A stretch of DNA of 64,000 nucleotides from an uncultured Clostridia bacterium (GTDB lineage: Bacteria > Bacillota > Clostridia > UMGS1810). The stretch spans positions 4,864 to 68,863 of the forward strand of contig CAKSJG010000015.1 in assembly GCA_934463165.1 (NCBI GenBank), in the 5' to 3' direction. Position 1 is the stretch's first letter. Each line of letters opens with the position of its first letter. The notes beneath the pieces were generated by a model that saw only the letters and a list, made by a program, of their open reading frames with translations, was not told the origin of the DNA and ran no database searches. Below, in pieces: positions 1 through 9,894 of this stretch. The translations under genes were made by a program, and so were the position numbers.

Positions 1-1100
1 GGAGTATATTCAATTGAATTACCAGCAGAATCTTTAATTGTTATATTTTTATTGGTTAATGTAGATGTATCCATTTTCTGTGAAAAGTTCAGAGTTATTA
101 ATCTATCCGAATTTCGTCCTACATTTGTAACATTTTCTTTACCGGCAACATTACAATCCACATACTCGGAATCATCCATATACGCCCACACATAAAGCTC
201 TGATAAGAGCATATAGGGCTCAGTTGTATCATCTCTAGGTGCTCCGTAAACGTATCTTCCTGTCGGAGCATTGTCAACTGCGAAGAACCTTGTAGCACTT
301 TTTGCTCCAAAGTAATATTGCAAATCCATACATACAGTCACATCACTCATTGATGTTGTTTTTGTCTTGCTAACACCGTGCTTTGTAAGACGTGTATAAT
401 AATCGTTATCAACTCCGCTGTCTTTTTCGGCTCTGGATGATACAGCTATTCCGGCTATTTTATATTCAGCCCCCAAGTCGAGCATATATGTCGGCTTGTC
501 TGTGTTATAAATCTTTTTGCCGTCTGAGGTCGTTTCTTTCACTGCATGATCCATTCTTATTTTTGAAAAAATGGCTCTGTCAGTCGCATTTTGAGGTAAC
601 GACCAGAGCGCTCCGTATCCACCATAGGATACTCCATTCAATGCTTCAATTTTTTTTTCGACAGACACATCTTTAATATAGCTTCCCTCTTTGTAAGCAA
701 TAGGAAGAATTAAGTCAGTGGTGAAAGTGAACGATGTTGTTTCTATTGCTGTAAAATCAGCAAGCTGCACTCCACTTACGGTAATGGTATATGTATCACC
801 TTGTGGCAGGTTTTGTCCCCTATTTGTTGGCGTTTCAAATAGTAGTTTGCTGAGTACTGCAGGATCAATAGAATAGCTTGTATCTGTTATGCTATACGGA
901 GTATATTCAATTGAATTACCAGCAGAATCTTTTATAGTTATGTTTTTGTTTGTTAATGTTGATTTATTCATTTTTTTAGAAAAATTAAGCGTTATTAACC
1001 TATCTGAATCACATCCGACATTTGTGACTTCCTTTTTGTTAGCAACGTTACAATCAACATATTCATTTGAACCATTATCAATACCTTCAAATTTTAAAAT
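1..1100 (-). repeat. Internal coding repeat of about 897 bp in the phosphatase-like gene
   Basis: The sequence from position 1 rightward is closely matched from position 898 rightward, an offset of 897 bp or 299 codons. Both copies encode the same Ig-like start, including STLTNKNITIKDSAGNSIEY. The first copy continues off the window, so the number of repeat units is unknown. Confidence 0.75.
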
Positions 1101-2447
1101 CTTTCCATCATCAAAAGTAATTTGACCCTCACCAGTGGATGTGGGAATTCTCAAAGAAATAGTGTTGTTTTCAAAATTATAATCAATATTTTTTCCATTA
1201 TACGAAATGTTCTTGATTGTATGTCCATTAAGGTTTGCAAGAGTCCATGATACATTTTTGTCAATAATTCCGGTGCCATCGGCAGTACTTTCATATACTA
1301 CACCATTTCCACTCAAAATTGATTGAATGTTTGAAACCTGACCACGTGTCAATCCAAGCAAGTTAACAGCATAATTTTCAAACTTTTTCTGTAATGTGTC
1401 CCCCTCAAAAGCTTTTATCTTGGCAATCATATTAGCATATGTAAATGAGCTTTTGTCAGTAATTTCGTTATATCTGTGCCGAAGTCCCAATGTGCTGAAA
1501 GATGTGAGTTCATAGTCAATAGACAAATCTTCTTCAGACGCACCACTTAAGCCTTCAAGTATGAATGCAACAGTCCCTGTTCTGTCAGCACCACCCCAAC
1601 AGTGCAAATATATAGGATAGTTGTTAATGTCCGAAAAAACAGAAATTGCCGATTTGAATCTTTTCATGAAAGACAAATTATATGGATCATTATCTGTTTC
1701 AATATTGGCTTCATATCCTGTTATGGGAATGTTTATCCAGTTTACTTCACTTCCTAATGGACTTTCTGTAATATTGCCTGTTCCGGTTGTCTCCGGTTGT
1801 CTCAAATCCAAATCTGTTTTTATGCCCAAATCATTCTTAAGTATTTTTATGCCTTCTGCATTAATTCCAAGACCGTGATTTGAAACATCGTTAAGTTCAG
1901 AACCTCTGTATACTAATCCTTGATTCAATCCGTTCCAACCACCTATATCACGAATGTTTCGTGATTTTTCTACATTAATATAGCGGACAGTATTTGCCGT
2001 TTTAATTTCGATAGGTCCAATAACTTCACTGTTGTTGCTTTCGACTTTCCAATAGTAATGAGCATTGGTTCTAAGATTATACACATCATAAAATGTGTCA
2101 GTTATACCTGTGTACTTATACACTTCACCTGAATTAAAGTTTTCCGATGATGATACCGTAAGAGTATAGCTTGAGGCACCGTCAATTGCATTCCAGGTGA
2201 TTGATGCAGGCTGAGGCTTGTCAACTGCACCTATGTAGTTATCAACAATTGAAGAGGTGTAGCCAGCATACTCGTCAGTTTTATATACCTCTCTTGCTTC
2301 TTCGACAAATTTTTGCATTGTTTTATCAGCCAAATTATATATTATCTCATTTTTGCTGTCTGCAATTGCAAAGGGTGATATTGCCGTGATATTCAGAAAA
2401 ACAGCCAAAATACAGGTAATTATTTTATTTAGTTTGAATTTTTTCAT
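1..2447 (-). CDS. Secreted tyrosine/serine phosphatase-like protein with Ig-like and discoidin-like repeats (3' end outside window)
   Basis: The reading frame is open from an ATG at 2447, preceded by AAGGAGAT, to the left window edge, giving 815 residues without a stop. Residues 1-29 form a signal peptide. A fibronectin-III-like segment lies at about 60-140. A phosphatase domain follows at about 150-400, with NIRDIGGW, DLDLR and the P-loop HCWGGADRTG, in which Cys283 and Arg289 match the CX5R catalytic motif. This resembles the Y_phosphatase3 family. After it come SbsA-type Ig-like modules (DRLITLNFS) and a discoidin-like module (MLDLGAEYKIAGIAV); the unit starts to repeat at 1-200. No anchor is visible because the C-terminus is missing. 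The substrate is unknown; an extracellular phosphatase could act on phosphorylated peptides, sugars or phytate-like compounds. It follows the SLH gene ending at 2566 after a 118-bp gap and may share its transcript. Confidence 0.8.
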   Translation of the reverse strand, partial: MKKFKLNKIITCILAVFLNITAISPFAIADSKNEIIYNLADKTMQKFVEEAREVYKTDEYAGYTSSIVDNYIGAVDKPQPASITWNAIDGASSYTLTVSSSENFNSGEVYKYTGITDTFYDVYNLRTNAHYYWKVESNNSEVIGPIEIKTANTVRYINVEKSRNIRDIGGWNGLNQGLVYRGSELNDVSNHGLGINAEGIKILKNDLGIKTDLDLRQPETTGTGNITESPLGSEVNWINIPITGYEANIETDNDPYNLSFMKRFKSAISVFSDINNYPIYLHCWGGADRTGTVAFILEGLSGASEEDLSIDYELTSFSTLGLRHRYNEITDKSSFTYANMIAKIKAFEGDTLQKKFENYAVNLLGLTRGQVSNIQSILSGNGVVYESTADGTGIIDKNVSWTLANLNGHTIKNISYNGKNIDYNFENNTISLRIPTSTGEGQITFDDGKILKFEGIDNGSNEYVDCNVANKKEVTNVGCDSDRLITLNFSKKMNKSTLTNKNITIKDSAGNSIEYTPYSITDTSYSIDPAVLSKLLFETPTNRGQNLPQGDTYTITVSGVQLADFTAIETTSFTFTTDLILPIAYKEGSYIKDVSVEKKIEALNGVSYGGYGALWSLPQNATDRAIFSKIRMDHAVKETTSDGKKIYNTDKPTYMLDLGAEYKIAGIAVSSRAEKDSGVDNDYYTRLTKHGVSKTKTTSMSDVTVCMDLQYYFGAKSATRFFAVDNAPTGRYVYGAPRDDTTEPYMLLSELYVWAYMDDSEYVDCNVAGKENVTNVGRNSDRLITLNFSQKMDTSTLTNKNITIKDSAGNSIEYT

Positions 2448-2565
2448 AATAAATCTCCTTTCTATCACGTATCTCTTTGACACAACCGGCATTGAGCCGT
2501 ATGTTACAGAAAACAATTCTAAGTTTTCATCTCTCAAAATCGGAGTTGGAATTACTCTCTTTAGT

Positions 2566-5500
2566 TTAATGCCAAACTATCAAAGAAACAGCCTTGCCGT
2601 TTTTGAAATGCATAAATACTCTGTCTCCTGATTTAAAATACTGAGGGACTTCGACATTTTTAACTTTTTCAATTGCTCTTTTGCTGATAATGCAACAATA
2701 TTCAAATTCTCCATAGTCTTTCCACGCTGAACCTTCTCCGTTATTGTATTTAATTTTTCCATCTGAAATTTCTTCAATTTCAGCATTCATTGTAAGTATG
2801 CCGGACCATATTCCTCCCAATCCGTTGCTTCCGCAGTAAATTTTATCGCCAATGCTGTAATTGCCTTCCATTATTTCCAGTCCTACAACATAATTACCGT
2901 ATGACTGCACCCTTAAAATATATCCGCGTTTTAGATTTTCAATATTCACCAGATAATCATTCGGTATAGTTACACTGCGTTTTATTGTATTATCTGAAGA
3001 ATTATAGAGTGAACTCAATCCGTCATTAATAATTTCCGGAGCTTTTATTGCATATTTCAATTCATCAGGCAAAAAATATTTCACCTCCGAACCGCTTGAA
3101 ATATTTACACATACAAGCTGACGCATTTCGTCACCTTCTTCATTTAAAGCCGATGCCATACTGCTCATAATGACCATAGGCGCATTGGCATCATTTGACG
3201 ACGAATACATGCCAACACCGGTCGGAACAGTTTTAGGAGCACATGCAAAACCAATGTATTCAGTATCATCCGTTTTATAAAATACAACATTTGAACTTAT
3301 AGGTTTTCCGTTATAGTTATATATTTTAGAAAATTCGGTTACTCTGTAATAAGCTTCATTAGCGCTGCCGGTAGCATAATCTCCGCCGGCCCATGGAATT
3401 TCAAACACCGGTATTGCCGTCTCTATGGGAGCAATCATCTTATATTTTTCCCAAACTCCGTCAGACGTTGCTCTCCATTCTTCGCCGGAGGAGTGATCTA
3501 TTAGTCTCAAACTGTCCGCACCCTCGTCTGAATCTGTTATTTCGGTATCTACCCAGGTTACCCTGCCATCGACTGTATTTTTAAAGAGAATAAATTTTTT
3601 GTTGAAATATTTATAATCCTGCAAAAGTTTATCTATTGACCATTTTGTCCCGTCAACAACTAAAGACTTATTTATATACAAATTATGAAACTCTCCGTCA
3701 GATGTATAAACTCTGAGTTCAACCTGCGTTTTATGGTCGTCATAGCCGGCACGAAGTATGAATCCTATTTTAATATTGTCGCTTTGAAGAGTTTTTTCAT
3801 TCATTGAATATATCGTATTTCCGGAATAGTAAAACGTCTCGTTTCTGCCTCCAATGAGCCTTTCCGTAAATTCGACGTTATTCATAAAGTAATCTGACAA
3901 AATATACTCTTTATCGTCTATCTGTATATCATCTTCATCAACTTTAACGATCTTTCCGGTTACAGTCGAATAAACACCTTCTATGTAAGCATTTAAATTA
4001 TCGGATGACATATACATCAAAAGAAGCTTTGCCGCCGAAATACCTTTTTCTGTAGTGCTTCGTCCGTTCAAAGTAATCGAAATATGATCACACTGCGAAA
4101 AATCATAGATATTTCCCGATTTATCGGCAATTTTGAGACCGTCGGATGTTGAAACATTCTCAACTTCAATAATTGTTGGCTCCATGATATTTATAACATC
4201 ATAACGTCCGTCATCATTATTATCTGTCAGTTCAAGATAACCGTCAGGCCTTTGAAAATATTCGGTCTCATTTATGTAATCCGTATATGCCGAATGATTC
4301 TTCAAAACCTTTGCACCGTTTATATTTATCCGTCTTACTTTTCCGTCTTTGTCAAAATATGAAACAGTATCCTGTGTAACTTCTTCTATATCCTTGCAGC
4401 TTATAATTTTTTCATTATTAAGGTCAAAATCGACAAATGCAAATTTAATTTTTTTATCGTCTTTATCATCAACCGCATACCTGACATTTTTCCCTAAATA
4501 TTTATATATTAATTCACTTTGATCATCATACGCTACATTGTCTATTTCAATATACGACTTCTTTTTCGTCTGAGGGATATCGAGAGTTGTTTCGTTATTA
4601 GCTGTGACAACACCGTTTTTCAGATCTATTTTATATGAATATTCGAGCAATGTTTTTTGAATCGATTTTTTCTCGAATATGAGTCTCATCGGCTTGCACA
4701 TCAGCGCATTATACATAATCCACATTGCATTTTCGTTATTAACATATTCTCCGCCCGAGAAGTTTGTATTTTTATAAAGCTTTAATCTTTGCGCTGTCAA
4801 TTCAATATTTTGCTCTTCAAGCTGTGTGTAACCGAGTGTTCTGAGCACCATAGTCAAATATTCCCTGCGCGTTACAAAATCATCGGGGCGAAAGCTATAT
4901 GACTGCATAATTATGCCAAGCTCACAGCATGCGGATATTTCCTTGAAATATTCATTATCTTCGGAGACATCATTAAAATACTTTTTTCCTGAGTAAGCTT
5001 CACAATTTAACAGCTTTAACATATTTGATGCCGCTTCGGCACGTGTCACAAGCATAAGCGGATTAAACTGTGTTGTCCGGGGAATAATGCCAAGCTGAGA
5101 CAAGAGATACGAGGCTTCGGATGATTCCATATCATTGTATTCGGCAAAACCCGTTTCCTCACTTCCGATTGCATAGCCGTATGCTTCTATTTCTGAAATA
5201 ACCACACTGTCTGTCGTTGTACAAGTAACTTTTATATACCTCATTTTTTGAGGTGATTTAAATTTTATTTCCAAATCTTCCTTGAAAAGTCCCGAAAGTT
5301 TTTTTTCACCTACGAGCTTCTGATTTTTAAAATCAGCCGTATCCGAAACGTAAACCTGCCAGTTTCGGCGTGTATATGTCTGATCCATATCTCGTCTTGT
5401 ACGAACATATATCTCGGAAATCATATGATTTTCTTCAAGGTCGACAACGATTGTAGCGTTTTCTCCGGCCATCGGTGTATATTTATTCTCTGCTTCCTGA

Positions 5501-5715
5501 CCTCCGGATGCCCAACTTGTGTTGATATTCCCGTCAACTGCATATTTGTCGTCAAAATTAGGAGCATATCGGTTTGTTGAACTTGTCGGCTTTCCGAGAG
5601 CAACGTTTTTTAGCGTTTCTGCTTCTTCAGCTTTTACAGAAAACGGAACAACATTGATAAGGCCCAACGAAAGTATTACGGACAATGTTTTTTTTACCAC
5701 ATTTTTTATAAACAT
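2566..5715 (-). CDS. SLH-domain surface protein with N-terminal F5/8 type C (discoidin) domain
   Basis: 1049 residues. Residues 1-30 are a signal peptide. Residues 36-180 form a discoidin/F5-8C carbohydrate-binding-like domain (NVALGKPTSS, AVDGNINTSWAS, RYIKVTCT, ISEIEAYG). Two SLH-like modules follow at about 190-310 (FNPLMLVTRAEAASNML, YSFRPDDFVTRREYLTMVLR), then some 700 residues of beta-rich sequence of unknown function. The long C-terminal part resembles that of the protein at 54621-57386: both have Y-x-GKNV-x-Y, a DNNDDGRYDVI / DNDDDSVYEIV motif and a similar end. Its ATG shares one base with the TAA of the upstream gene (TAATG), with GGAGG inside that gene, so the two are probably translationally coupled. 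Likely wall-anchored by SLH to secondary cell-wall polymer. No catalytic motif recognised. Confidence 0.85.
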   Translation of the reverse strand: MFIKNVVKKTLSVILSLGLINVVPFSVKAEEAETLKNVALGKPTSSTNRYAPNFDDKYAVDGNINTSWASGGQEAENKYTPMAGENATIVVDLEENHMISEIYVRTRRDMDQTYTRRNWQVYVSDTADFKNQKLVGEKKLSGLFKEDLEIKFKSPQKMRYIKVTCTTTDSVVISEIEAYGYAIGSEETGFAEYNDMESSEASYLLSQLGIIPRTTQFNPLMLVTRAEAASNMLKLLNCEAYSGKKYFNDVSEDNEYFKEISACCELGIIMQSYSFRPDDFVTRREYLTMVLRTLGYTQLEEQNIELTAQRLKLYKNTNFSGGEYVNNENAMWIMYNALMCKPMRLIFEKKSIQKTLLEYSYKIDLKNGVVTANNETTLDIPQTKKKSYIEIDNVAYDDQSELIYKYLGKNVRYAVDDKDDKKIKFAFVDFDLNNEKIISCKDIEEVTQDTVSYFDKDGKVRRININGAKVLKNHSAYTDYINETEYFQRPDGYLELTDNNDDGRYDVINIMEPTIIEVENVSTSDGLKIADKSGNIYDFSQCDHISITLNGRSTTEKGISAAKLLLMYMSSDNLNAYIEGVYSTVTGKIVKVDEDDIQIDDKEYILSDYFMNNVEFTERLIGGRNETFYYSGNTIYSMNEKTLQSDNIKIGFILRAGYDDHKTQVELRVYTSDGEFHNLYINKSLVVDGTKWSIDKLLQDYKYFNKKFILFKNTVDGRVTWVDTEITDSDEGADSLRLIDHSSGEEWRATSDGVWEKYKMIAPIETAIPVFEIPWAGGDYATGSANEAYYRVTEFSKIYNYNGKPISSNVVFYKTDDTEYIGFACAPKTVPTGVGMYSSSNDANAPMVIMSSMASALNEEGDEMRQLVCVNISSGSEVKYFLPDELKYAIKAPEIINDGLSSLYNSSDNTIKRSVTIPNDYLVNIENLKRGYILRVQSYGNYVVGLEIMEGNYSIGDKIYCGSNGLGGIWSGILTMNAEIEEISDGKIKYNNGEGSAWKDYGEFEYCCIISKRAIEKVKNVEVPQYFKSGDRVFMHFKNGKAVSLIVWH

Positions 5716-8700
5716 TATTTTCCTCCTTTCAAATATGTGAGAATTCTATTAATAACCACTGCAGCCTCGGCCCTTGTCATATTACCGTGCGGTCTGTATG
5801 TGTTATCCTCAAAACCGTTAATTATTTTTAGTTTTGAAAGCGTCATAACAGCAATTTCCGCATATGAATCAACTTCATTAAAATCATAAAAATCCGGTTT
5901 TCCCGCGACAACACTGATATTGTTGTTTTTTAATAAATTTGAAAGTATAACCGCCATATCCTGACGTGTTATCATATTACCGATTCCGAAGTTTCCATCG
6001 GGCATACCTGAAACAATCCCGCATGAAGCAGCAATTTTAATATAGTTTTCATACCATTTTCCTTCTTCTATATCCGAAAAGCTTTTTTCGTTTTTGTTTT
6101 CACAGGTAATATCAAACGCGCGAACTATCATAGCCGTAAATTCCTCACGGGTAACGCAGTCACTCGGTGCAAACATTCCGTTTCCTTTTCCGTTAATTAT
6201 TTTTTTGTCATAAAGTCTTTCAATTGATTCAGCTGCCCAATCATAACCGGAAATATCATTAAAAATATTTAGAATATTTTCATTTTCTTTGGTGTTATCC
6301 GGAATCGGAGTTACAGACGGTACGGACGCAGTTGTATACAAACCGCCGCTTCCTCCTCCGCTGCCGCCTTTTTTATCAGAAATATTACCCATAGATGATT
6401 TACCGGCAATTTCATCGACAATTTTGGTAAACCAGTTTGTGCCATCCGAAAAATCCGAATAATATGCATATGCGTTTTCGGCGTTCATCTTTTTTGAAAC
6501 TGCTTCAATACTAACATTTTTGTCAGACGCATACGAAAGATCTATTCCCAATATATCATGATGATTTTTCATATTACCGGCAAGATCGGAATATTTTCTC
6601 TTTTGCGTACCGTCCTGAAAATTGGCATATCCGTATATCTTCTTAATTACGGAATCAAAGCTGTCTTTGGAAAAATCCGATTTAGCCCTAACAAAAATAC
6701 TGTATAATGCGTCAAAATCATCCGGGAAGTCATAAAAAGAGCTTAACGGCAAACCGTACTTCTCAGTTATTTGCTTTGCAACGCTGCTCTGTAGTTCCTG
6801 CATCGAATAAATCGAAAGAGCATATCTTATACATTCAAAAACCCCGGATCTCAAAGTGAATTCGTCATCCGCACTGTAGCATGAATTTCTGATCATTGCA
6901 AATGTATTTCCTATAACTCCGTAATATTGCTTGAGTTCTTCATAATCCTCAAGCCAGTATACTTCTTCGGCATAGGTATCCCATGCTGTCTTGAACTGAG
7001 CATTGTCGTTCGCCGTCTTAAACGCATTGAGCGCTTCCGTTTCACGACATCCGGGTTTTATTCCTCGTTTAATGTCTCCGGTTGTGAAATAAAATTCATA
7101 TGTATTTCCGGTTCCATCCGATTTTTTGACCCTGTCAGTTACTGTCACAGTGTATTCTGTATTTGGCCTGAAATATCTGATAGGCACGGAATATACGTTT
7201 GAGTTAGCGTCATAGGTATAATAATTTTTATCCGGTAATCCTGTCAATTCAGGTGAAATGATAATGTTTTCAGACGTCACGGTATCCTCTTTCATGGTAT
7301 CATAAAATTTAATTTTCATGTCATCCATTGCAGAATCTCCGATATTTGAAACACCGGTTGCGCCGTACGACGGTGCAGTATATTCCACAATCTCCGGAAC
7401 AAAAGCAAAAACATATATCTCAGAAAACATTGCGTTATTGGTTGATGTATGAAGATGACCGCCGTATATACAGTCTGTCGAGTTCTCACCTTTTTCGAAA
7501 AAAGCATTGTAAATATTTGCTCCGTCCGTATTGTAATTATTGTTTACATACATATATTCCGAATAATCTTCACCGGAAACCTTTTCAAGCTCTCTGCCGC
7601 TTTTGCTCGCACCGACTGTTATCCCTCTAAAGCTGTATTTGCTGTAATTTTTCAGTGCAACACCGGCAATATCATATTTTTTCCCCAAAGGGAGCTTGAA
7701 AGTATATTCATATGTAATATCGCTTTTTTCGGTTGTGGAATCCTGAGCGGTAATAAACGTGCTGTCATTTCTGTCGGTTGCTGCCGATGATGTCAGTACT
7801 GAGGGGTAGACAGTTGTTATCGGAAGGCCTTCAGATATATCAACAATCTTTCTGCCATATACATATGACACAGGCGCAACAATTTCAGCCGTATCAAACC
7901 CAAATGAGAAATCCTCCTGACCAATTCCGTCAACTGATTTCACATTTTTGATTTCAATGCTAAAATGACTGCCTGCAGACACAATTCCGCTCGTGTTTGT
8001 TTGTGATAAGGGCATATTACTCAAATACTTTTTATCAATTGTATATTTCCTTTTGTTAACCACACTTGCCTCGTATGTTACTGCATTACCGTCAGCATTT
8101 TTGAGGATGATATTATCCGGATTAAGAGTTGAAACATCCATATCATGGTTAAATATAATTTCAATATATCCGCTCTCATTCGCCCCGATATTTGTGACAC
8201 CTCTTGCACCGTCCGAAGGATAAGTCGATGAGATAAAATTTTCTTTTGTGCCGGGAATCATACCCGTTTCAAACAAAACAGTCTTTGTGCCTGTTCCGTA
8301 GACATCTTTTTCTGAAAGCAAGCCCGATATTTCAAGCTTATACTTTCTGTATGAAACAAGGTTTTCGACCGGTATTATATATTTTTTGTTGCTTCCGTCA
8401 TATTGCGCATCACTGCAGCTTACCGGAGCGTAGGTGCTGCCGTTATCATCGCTGCGCATCAGCTTTACGGTATTATCATTTAAAAAATCACTGTAAATGC
8501 CGTCTGTAAATGTAATTTCCATTCCGCTTTCATCTGTAAAATCAACCGTATTATCCGACGGAACGGTAGAAAAAATCATATTTTCGATATCCGTCTCGGA
8601 TTTTTTTATATATCCTGTCGAAAACGAAAACGAAACCTCTTTTCCGCTTTCTCCCGACAGCTTTTTGACATCACAACCGATTTTAACCGTGTATCTTCTG

Positions 8701-9881
8701 TTTTTTTCGAGTACGGATAAAGGCACCGTATATTTCTGCGTTGAAGCCGAATATTCAATATATTCAACTTCATTGCCTTCATCGTCTTCTATCGTTATAT
8801 TCGTCGGATTAAGCGTGACTTCATCCATATCCTCGGAAAAATTTATTTCTATATTTTCGACCGTATTTTCTCCGATATTCGAAATATTCGTTGCATTATC
8901 CGCCGGAACTGTTTCGGAAACATAATCTCCAACATATGCAAAAACATAAATCTCCGAAAATCTTGTTGTATTTACGTTACCTCTATTATGTGCAAGATAA
9001 ATATATTTGGCAGACTTTTGTCCTTGAGTGAAAAATGCGTTGAACACCCTGTCACGATTAACGTTATCTCCGAAATTTGCATTTGTTTCAAAATATTTGT
9101 CAAAACCCGACGCGTTGTCTGTAATTTTATCTAAATCGGGATTATTGCTTCCGCCTACGCTAATATTTCTGTAGTCGGCATATCCGGCAAAATTCCTGAG
9201 CGCCACACCGCAGATATCATATTCGTTTCCAAGATCGTATCTTGCAACCCAATCATTTTTTTCGGTATTTGACGAATCATTGTTTCCGTCATTTACAGAA
9301 ATGCATGTTCCTTTATTTCCGTCAGTACCGTTTCCGGCAGTTACGTTAGCATCGGCAAAACCATATCTTGCCTCAATATTAAGTCCTGCAGATACATTTC
9401 GTATCAGCTTTCCCTTAACATACGGTACGGGAGCAACAATCTCAGCTGTTGAAAACGAGAAGGTTTTTGCCGGCTCGGCTGTTTCCGATCCGCTTGCTTT
9501 AACTCCGCTTACAGTGATTTTAAAATTCCGAGACGCAAGCTCTGTTCCCCATGCTTCAGCTGAGTTATCTGTTTTCAGATTGCTTAAATACATTTTGTCA
9601 ATTGTTACTGTTTTTGAATCTACCACGTTAATTTCATAATCAACGGCAGAATCATCTTCATTTGAAAGAACGATATTATCTTTTATAAGTGTTGACAGAT
9701 CCATATCTTTATTAAAAGAAACAGTAATCAAACCGTTTGCGTCTTCACCTATATTAGTGACTTCGGTTTTGCCGTCCGCATCACAACTTATTAAAACGTC
9801 TCCATCATTCGCACTTATTGGAAATTGCAATGTGCAGCACAGCATGCACACAATAACAAAAAAAACAATGGTTTTTCTCAT
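5715..9881 (-). CDS. Large SLH-anchored protein with SbsA-type Ig-like and discoidin-like modules
   Basis: 1388 residues. Signal peptide 1-25; Ig-like module about 27-147 (TNIGEDANGLITVSFNKDMD, ending FSFSTAEIV); a discoidin-like module about 150-325 (ARYDLGNEYDICGVALRNF, FSEIYVFAYV); further Ig-like modules to about 660; a second discoidin-like module to about 830; another Ig-like module; an alpha-helical stretch about 940-1175; a GGSGGGSGG linker; and three SLH domains at about 1205-1388 (FAPSDCVTREEFTAMIVRAF, MPDGNFGIGNMITRQDMA, YRPHGNMTRAEAAVVINRIL). RBS GGAGG lies just before the ATG. Codons 78-316 are almost identical in DNA to part of the gene at 22970-25141. The protein probably binds or displays at the wall; no enzyme motif was recognised. 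It lies in a run with the beta-helix gene (13-bp gap) and is coupled to the next gene. Confidence 0.85.
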   Translation of the reverse strand: MRKTIVFFVIVCMLCCTLQFPISANDGDVLISCDADGKTEVTNIGEDANGLITVSFNKDMDLSTLIKDNIVLSNEDDSAVDYEINVVDSKTVTIDKMYLSNLKTDNSAEAWGTELASRNFKITVSGVKASGSETAEPAKTFSFSTAEIVAPVPYVKGKLIRNVSAGLNIEARYGFADANVTAGNGTDGNKGTCISVNDGNNDSSNTEKNDWVARYDLGNEYDICGVALRNFAGYADYRNISVGGSNNPDLDKITDNASGFDKYFETNANFGDNVNRDRVFNAFFTQGQKSAKYIYLAHNRGNVNTTRFSEIYVFAYVGDYVSETVPADNATNISNIGENTVENIEINFSEDMDEVTLNPTNITIEDDEGNEVEYIEYSASTQKYTVPLSVLEKNRRYTVKIGCDVKKLSGESGKEVSFSFSTGYIKKSETDIENMIFSTVPSDNTVDFTDESGMEITFTDGIYSDFLNDNTVKLMRSDDNGSTYAPVSCSDAQYDGSNKKYIIPVENLVSYRKYKLEISGLLSEKDVYGTGTKTVLFETGMIPGTKENFISSTYPSDGARGVTNIGANESGYIEIIFNHDMDVSTLNPDNIILKNADGNAVTYEASVVNKRKYTIDKKYLSNMPLSQTNTSGIVSAGSHFSIEIKNVKSVDGIGQEDFSFGFDTAEIVAPVSYVYGRKIVDISEGLPITTVYPSVLTSSAATDRNDSTFITAQDSTTEKSDITYEYTFKLPLGKKYDIAGVALKNYSKYSFRGITVGASKSGRELEKVSGEDYSEYMYVNNNYNTDGANIYNAFFEKGENSTDCIYGGHLHTSTNNAMFSEIYVFAFVPEIVEYTAPSYGATGVSNIGDSAMDDMKIKFYDTMKEDTVTSENIIISPELTGLPDKNYYTYDANSNVYSVPIRYFRPNTEYTVTVTDRVKKSDGTGNTYEFYFTTGDIKRGIKPGCRETEALNAFKTANDNAQFKTAWDTYAEEVYWLEDYEELKQYYGVIGNTFAMIRNSCYSADDEFTLRSGVFECIRYALSIYSMQELQSSVAKQITEKYGLPLSSFYDFPDDFDALYSIFVRAKSDFSKDSFDSVIKKIYGYANFQDGTQKRKYSDLAGNMKNHHDILGIDLSYASDKNVSIEAVSKKMNAENAYAYYSDFSDGTNWFTKIVDEIAGKSSMGNISDKKGGSGGGSGGLYTTASVPSVTPIPDNTKENENILNIFNDISGYDWAAESIERLYDKKIINGKGNGMFAPSDCVTREEFTAMIVRAFDITCENKNEKSFSDIEEGKWYENYIKIAASCGIVSGMPDGNFGIGNMITRQDMAVILSNLLKNNNISVVAGKPDFYDFNEVDSYAEIAVMTLSKLKIINGFEDNTYRPHGNMTRAEAAVVINRILTYLKGGK
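8935..9649 (-). repeat. 715-bp block almost identical to 24171-24885
   Basis: By eye the block differs from 24171-24885 (offset 15236) at about 11 positions, all in 8935-9181; bases 9182-9649 are identical. It codes for the end of an Ig-like module and a complete discoidin-like module. Confidence 0.9.
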
Positions 9882-9894
9882 AACATCCTCCGTA

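Noticed and set aside
2448..2565. In-frame N-terminal extension of the phosphatase gene (upstream ATG near 2489)
   Set aside because: The ATG at 2447 has a strong RBS and is directly followed by a signal peptide; the upstream ATG has neither.
9280..9639. Identical 119-codon plus-strand open frames at 9280-9639 and 24516-24875
   Set aside because: They are the antisense of the 715-bp block shared by two real minus-strand genes, so their identity reflects that duplication. No RBS or protein-like features.
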